Below, piece by piece: positions 35,967 through 39,713 of a DNA stretch of 39,713 bases (position 1 is the stretch's first letter; every line of letters starts with the position of its first letter). The notes under the pieces were generated by a model. It ran no database searches. It was not told the DNA's origin and was given only the letters and a program-made list of their open reading frames with translations. The position numbers and the translations under genes are program-made. Location of the stretch: contig CACJFS010000010.1 in assembly GCA_902592715.1 (NCBI GenBank), positions 1 to 39,713 on the forward strand, given 5' to 3'. The DNA is from an uncultured Pelagibacteraceae bacterium (GTDB taxonomy: Bacteria; Pseudomonadota; Alphaproteobacteria; Pelagibacterales; Pelagibacteraceae).

Positions 35967-35983
35967 TAGTGATTAAGTCACTA
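35967..35983 (+). promoter_or_regulatory. Hairpin in the rpsL leader
   Basis: TAGTGA and TCACTA are perfect inverted repeats with a five-base loop (TTAAG). With the promoter above it would be in the 5' part of the rpsL message. No T tract follows, so regulation of translation or stability rather than termination is likely. The rest of the 159-base gap shows no coding frame. Confidence 0.4.
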
Positions 35984-36047
35984 AACGCTGCCACGAATAA
36001 CATGTCAGTTATTTTCTCCAAAAATAAAAATATTAAAAAAATTAATT

Positions 36048-36419
36048 ATGCCAACAATAAACCAATTAGTTAGAAAAAGCAGAGACAAACAAATAACAAG
36101 GAATAAAGTTCCTGCACTTCAAAAACAACCTCTTAAAAGAGGAGTGTGTGTGAAAGTTTATACTACAACTCCGAAAAAACCAAACTCAGCGTTAAGAAAA
36201 GTTGCACGTGTTAGATTATCAAATGGCTTTGAAGTAACAGCATATATACCTGGCGAAGGTCACAACCTTCAAGAACACTCTGTTGTGTTAATTAGAGGTG
36301 GAAGAGTTAAAGATTTACCCGGTGTAAGATATCATATTTTAAGAGGAAATTTAGATACTCAAGGTGTTGCAAATAGAAAACAAAGACGTTCACTATATGG
36401 AACAAAAAAAGGTAAATAA
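36048..36419 (+). CDS. rpsL: 30S ribosomal protein S12
   Basis: 123 residues. [19 protein letters not shown] and [17 protein letters not shown] are the two loops at the decoding centre; the lysines that determine streptomycin sensitivity are present. First gene of the str operon; rpsG follows after three bases. Confidence 0.98.
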   Translation: MPTINQLVRKSRDKQITRNKVPALQKQPLKRGVCVKVYTTTPKKPNSALRKVARVRLSNGFEVTAYIPGEGHNLQEHSVVLIRGGRVKDLPGVRYHILRGNLDTQGVANRKQRRSLYGTKKGK

Positions 36420-36422
36420 AAT

Positions 36423-36893
36423 ATGTCTAGAAAAAGAAAAGCTCCTAAAAAAATACCTGTGATAGATCCTAAATATAAATCTACAATTATTCCAAAATTA
36501 ATTAATTCTATTATGTATGATGGTAAAAAAACAATTGCTGAAAAAATAATTTATGATGCTATTGAAAAAATAAAAAGTAAATCAAAAGATGAACCTTTAA
36601 ATGTTTTTAATGACGCAATTAATAATATTAGACCTACTGTTGAAGTAAGATCAAGAAGAGTAGGTGGTGCAACATACCAAGTTCCAGTTGAAGTTAAATC
36701 AAAAAGATCGCAGGCTTTAGCTCTAAGATGGTTAGTAGACGCATCTAGAAAACGTAAAGATAAAAAAATGTCAGATAAAATATTTAATGAGATTTATGAT
36801 GCTTATCAAAATAGAGGCTCAGCAATAAAAAAAAAAGAGGATACACATAAAATGGCAGAGTCAAATAAAGCTTTTGCTCATTTTAGATGGTAA
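36423..36893 (+). CDS. rpsG: 30S ribosomal protein S7
   Basis: 156 residues. The N-terminal SRKRKAPKK, the IRPTVEVRSRRVGGATYQVP motif near residue 77 and ALRWLVDASRKR are typical. S7 starts assembly of the 30S head and contacts the E-site tRNA. EF-G follows after six bases. Confidence 0.98.
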   Translation: MSRKRKAPKKIPVIDPKYKSTIIPKLINSIMYDGKKTIAEKIIYDAIEKIKSKSKDEPLNVFNDAINNIRPTVEVRSRRVGGATYQVPVEVKSKRSQALALRWLVDASRKRKDKKMSDKIFNEIYDAYQNRGSAIKKKEDTHKMAESNKAFAHFRW

Positions 36894-36899
36894 CAAATT

Positions 36900-38975
36900 A
36901 TGTCAAGAACTCACACATTAGATAAATATAGAAATATTGGAATAATGGCTCATATAGATGCTGGAAAAACTACAACTACAGAAAGAATTTTGTATTATAC
37001 AGGTAAAAGTCATAAAATTGGTGAAGTTCATGATGGTGCTGCAACTATGGATTGGATGGAACAAGAACAAGAGAGGGGCATTACAATAACATCTGCTGCA
37101 ACCACATGTTTTTGGAACGATCATAGAATTAATATTATTGATACACCAGGCCATGTTGATTTTACTATTGAAGTTGAAAGATCTTTAAAAGTACTCGATG
37201 GCGCTGTTGCTGTTTTTGACGGTGTTGCTGGTGTAGAGCCTCAATCTGAAACTGTTTGGAGACAGGCAGATAAATATAAAGTTCCAAGAATTTGTTTTGT
37301 TAACAAATTAGATAGAACTGGTGCAGATTTTTTTAGATGTGTAGGAATGATAAAAGAACGTTTAGGAGCAAAACCTTTAGTAATGCAAATACCTATTGGT
37401 ATTGAAGCTTCGTTAAAAGGTGTTGTAGATCTTGTAAAAATGAAAGCGATAGTTTGGAAGAATGAAGATCTAGGAGCTGCTTGGGAATTAACTGAAATAC
37501 CAGATGATTTAAAAGAAATTTCTACAAAGTACCGTCAAGAATTGGTTGAGACAGCAGTTGAACAAGATGAAAAACTTATGGAGGACTATCTTGGTGGAAA
37601 AGATATTGCTGAAGTTGATCTTATTAAATGTATTAGAAAAGGCTGTTTGGGTTTTGATTTTGTTCCAGTGCTAACTGGCTCTGCATTTAAAAACAAAGGT
37701 GTTCAACCTTTATTAGATGCGGTTGTAAATTATTTACCTAGCCCAGAGGATATCGGAGCAATAAAAGGTACTAAGCCAGGATCTGAAGATGAGATTGAAA
37801 TGAAATTTGACGATAATGCTCCTTTTTCTGCATTAGCATTCAAGGTAGCGAACGACCCTTTTGTTGGGAGTTTAACGTTTATAAGAATTTATTCAGGAAC
37901 AGTTAAATCAGGAACAGGAATTTATAATACCTCTAAAGATAAAGAGGAGAGAGTAGGAAGAATGCTTTTAATGCATGCGAACTCAAGAGAGGATATAAAA
38001 GAAGCGAATGCTGGTGATATAGTGGCTCTTGCAGGTTTAAAAAATACAATAACTGGACATACTTTAGCAAATAAAGAAACACCAGTATTGTTAGAACCAA
38101 TGGAATTTCCTGACCCAGTTATTGAAATTGCAGTTGAGCCTAAAACTAAAGCAGACCAAGAAAAAATGGGCGAAGCTCTCGGTAGATTAGCTAAAGAAGA
38201 TCCGTCATTCAGAGTTACTTCAGATGAAGAGTCTGGGCAAACAATAATAAAAGGTATGGGAGAATTACACTTAGACATTATTGTAGATAGAATGAAAAGA
38301 GAATTTAAAGTTGAAGCCAACGTAGGAGCACCTCAAGTTGCGTATAGAGAAACTATTCTTTCACCAGCAGAAAATGATTATACACATAAAAAACAAAGTG
38401 GTGGTGCGGGACAATTTGCAAGAGTCAAATTAACAGTTGAACCACTTGAGCCTGGCAAGGGAAGAGAAATTGAAAGCAAAATTAAAGGTGGTGCAATACC
38501 TAAAGAATTTATTCCAGGCGTCGAAAAAGGTGTTGAAACAGTTGCAGATGGTGGGATATTGGCAGGATTTCCTTTAATTGACTACAAAGTAACAATTGTT
38601 GACGGATTACACCATGATGTAGATTCGAGTGTTTTAGCTTTTGAATTAGCATCAAGACAATGTTTTAAAGAAGCATGTACAAAGGCAACACTAAAATTAT
38701 TAGAGCCTATAATGAGAGTTGAAGTAGTAACGCCCGAAGATTATATGGGGGATGTAATTGGAGATTTAAATAGTCGAAGAGGGCAAATTAGTACACAAGA
38801 GCAAAGGGGTAATGCTACAGTAATTACTGCAATGGTTCCTTTAGCAAATATGTTTGGTTACATTAATAATTTGAGATCAATGTCACAAGGAAGAGCTCAA
38901 TATTCAATGTTTTTTGACCATTACGATAAAGTTCCACAAAATGTACAAGATGAAGTGACTAAAAAAACAGGATAA
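36900..38975 (+). CDS. fusA: Elongation factor G
   Basis: 691 residues. The G domain has [19 protein letters not shown] (about 17-35), the GITITSAA switch, DTPGHVDF and [10 protein letters not shown]. Domains II to V follow, with [14 protein letters not shown] in domain IV and the C-terminal MANMFGY-like segment. It drives translocation on the ribosome. rpsJ starts two bases after its stop, without a tuf in between. Confidence 0.98.
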   Translation: MSRTHTLDKYRNIGIMAHIDAGKTTTTERILYYTGKSHKIGEVHDGAATMDWMEQEQERGITITSAATTCFWNDHRINIIDTPGHVDFTIEVERSLKVLDGAVAVFDGVAGVEPQSETVWRQADKYKVPRICFVNKLDRTGADFFRCVGMIKERLGAKPLVMQIPIGIEASLKGVVDLVKMKAIVWKNEDLGAAWELTEIPDDLKEISTKYRQELVETAVEQDEKLMEDYLGGKDIAEVDLIKCIRKGCLGFDFVPVLTGSAFKNKGVQPLLDAVVNYLPSPEDIGAIKGTKPGSEDEIEMKFDDNAPFSALAFKVANDPFVGSLTFIRIYSGTVKSGTGIYNTSKDKEERVGRMLLMHANSREDIKEANAGDIVALAGLKNTITGHTLANKETPVLLEPMEFPDPVIEIAVEPKTKADQEKMGEALGRLAKEDPSFRVTSDEESGQTIIKGMGELHLDIIVDRMKREFKVEANVGAPQVAYRETILSPAENDYTHKKQSGGAGQFARVKLTVEPLEPGKGREIESKIKGGAIPKEFIPGVEKGVETVADGGILAGFPLIDYKVTIVDGLHHDVDSSVLAFELASRQCFKEACTKATLKLLEPIMRVEVVTPEDYMGDVIGDLNSRRGQISTQEQRGNATVITAMVPLANMFGYINNLRSMSQGRAQYSMFFDHYDKVPQNVQDEVTKKTG

Positions 38976-38977
38976 TC

Positions 38978-39286
38978 ATGGAAAAGCAAAATATTAGAAT
39001 AAAACTTAGAGCCTACGATAATAAAGTACTAGATCAATCCACTGAAGAAATAGTCAATACGGTCAAAAGAACTGGAGCTAATATAAAAGGGCCAATACCA
39101 TTACCAACAAAAAAAGAGAGATATACTGTATTAAGATCTCCACATATTGACAAAAAAAGCAGAGAACAATTTGAAACAAGAACTCATAAAAGATTGATTG
39201 ATATAATTGAGCCTACGCCAGCTACAGTTGAGGCATTAATGAAATTAGATTTAGCATCAGGTGTGGATGTGGAGATTAAAATATAA
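38978..39286 (+). CDS. rpsJ: 30S ribosomal protein S10 / NusE
   Basis: 102 residues. [47 protein letters not shown] and the closing [10 protein letters not shown] are characteristic. S10 is both a 30S head protein and the NusE partner of NusG in antitermination. It overlaps rplC by one base (TAATG). Confidence 0.98.
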   Translation: MEKQNIRIKLRAYDNKVLDQSTEEIVNTVKRTGANIKGPIPLPTKKERYTVLRSPHIDKKSREQFETRTHKRLIDIIEPTPATVEALMKLDLASGVDVEIKI

Positions 39287-39713
39287 TGAGCGAAATAGCA
39301 TTAATAGGAAAAAAAATAGGGATGACCAGAGAATTTTTTAAAACTGGTCAATCAATACCAGTTACAGTTTTGAAAGTTGAAAAAGGAAGAGTTGTTCAAG
39401 TTATTAACAAAGAAACTAGAGGTTATGATGCTGTTCAGGTCGGTTATGGAAAAATAAAAAATTCAAAATTATCTAAATCAATGAAGGGATATTTTGCTAA
39501 AAAAAATACTGAGGCAAGAAAATTACTAAAAGAGTTTAGAGTAAAAGATTTGGATAAATACAAAGAGGGAAATGAATTCGGATTAGAAATATTTAAAGAT
39601 ATAAAATTTTTAGACGTAAGATCTAAAACTATTGGGAAAGGTTTTGCAGGAGCAATGAAAAGACACAATTTTGGAGGCTTAAGAGCATCTCATGGTGTAT
39701 CAATATCACATAG
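39286..39713 (+). CDS. rplC: 50S ribosomal protein L3 (3' truncated by window)
   Basis: The first 142 codons are present; the gene runs off the window. The N-terminal IALIGKKIGMTREFF, VTVLKVEKGRVVQV and the GKGFAGAMKRHNFGGLRASHG segment identify L3, which sits near the peptidyl transferase centre. It begins the S10 operon part of the ribosomal protein cluster. Confidence 0.97.
   Translation, partial: MSEIALIGKKIGMTREFFKTGQSIPVTVLKVEKGRVVQVINKETRGYDAVQVGYGKIKNSKLSKSMKGYFAKKNTEARKLLKEFRVKDLDKYKEGNEFGLEIFKDIKFLDVRSKTIGKGFAGAMKRHNFGGLRASHGVSISH

Overview
This is AT-rich DNA from a marine alphaproteobacterium of the SAR11 type (Candidatus Pelagibacter or a close relative). The grounds are the very low GC content, strong use of A/T-ending codons, minimal spacing between genes, the order tRNA-Tyr, tRNA-Gly, tuf, tRNA-Trp, secE, nusG, rplKAJL, rpoBC, rpsLG, fusA, rpsJ, rplC, and a DmdA/GcvT-type methyltransferase. 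The assignment is inference from gene content; no database was searched.

Left part (1-5366): the end of a renalase-like FAD protein, a DUF4149 membrane protein overlapping a 2-keto-4-pentenoate hydratase-like gene, a 3-hydroxyisobutyrate dehydrogenase-family gene, a formyltransferase plus PIG-L deacetylase pair, and a secreted serine hydrolase.

Accessory part (about 4000-22400): two tRNA genes have been used repeatedly as insertion points. Upstream of tRNA-Leu(UAA) (16303-16388) lie two partial copies (5495-5533 and 8681-8720) that carry the tRNA promoter and the 5' half of the tRNA and stop in the anticodon loop. Downstream of tRNA-Thr(UGU) (22319-22394, minus strand) lie two partial copies (18696-18746 and 20727-20780) that carry the 3' half and also stop near the anticodon arm. 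Between copies sit compact cargo blocks flanked by conserved, helically phased short repeats that look like recombinase arm sites. None of the blocks carries an integrase. The cargoes are (i) a three-gene Zorya type II-like anti-phage system (ZorA and ZorB motor pair plus an HNH protein), (ii) a tripartite tricarboxylate-type transporter (TctC and a TctA-TctB fusion) with two ComA-like TIM-barrel enzymes and a large secreted lyase-like protein with a duplicated C-terminal domain, (iii) two secreted heparin-lyase-family polysaccharide lyases, and (iv) a secreted MORN-repeat protein with a small membrane protein. These look like integrase-less mini-islands mobilised in trans. They are the most interesting content of the window.

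Core genes between and after the arrays: nadK starts four bases after tRNA-Leu, followed by a DmdA-like methyltransferase and a DUF2061 protein whose stop codon nearly touches the oldest tRNA-Thr remnant. After tRNA-Thr come an RlmB/TrmH-type rRNA methyltransferase (minus strand) and the long plus-strand run of translation and transcription genes to the window end, where rplC is cut. The rplL-rpoB gap holds a perfect 10-bp hairpin just before rpoB, and a classical promoter precedes rpsL.
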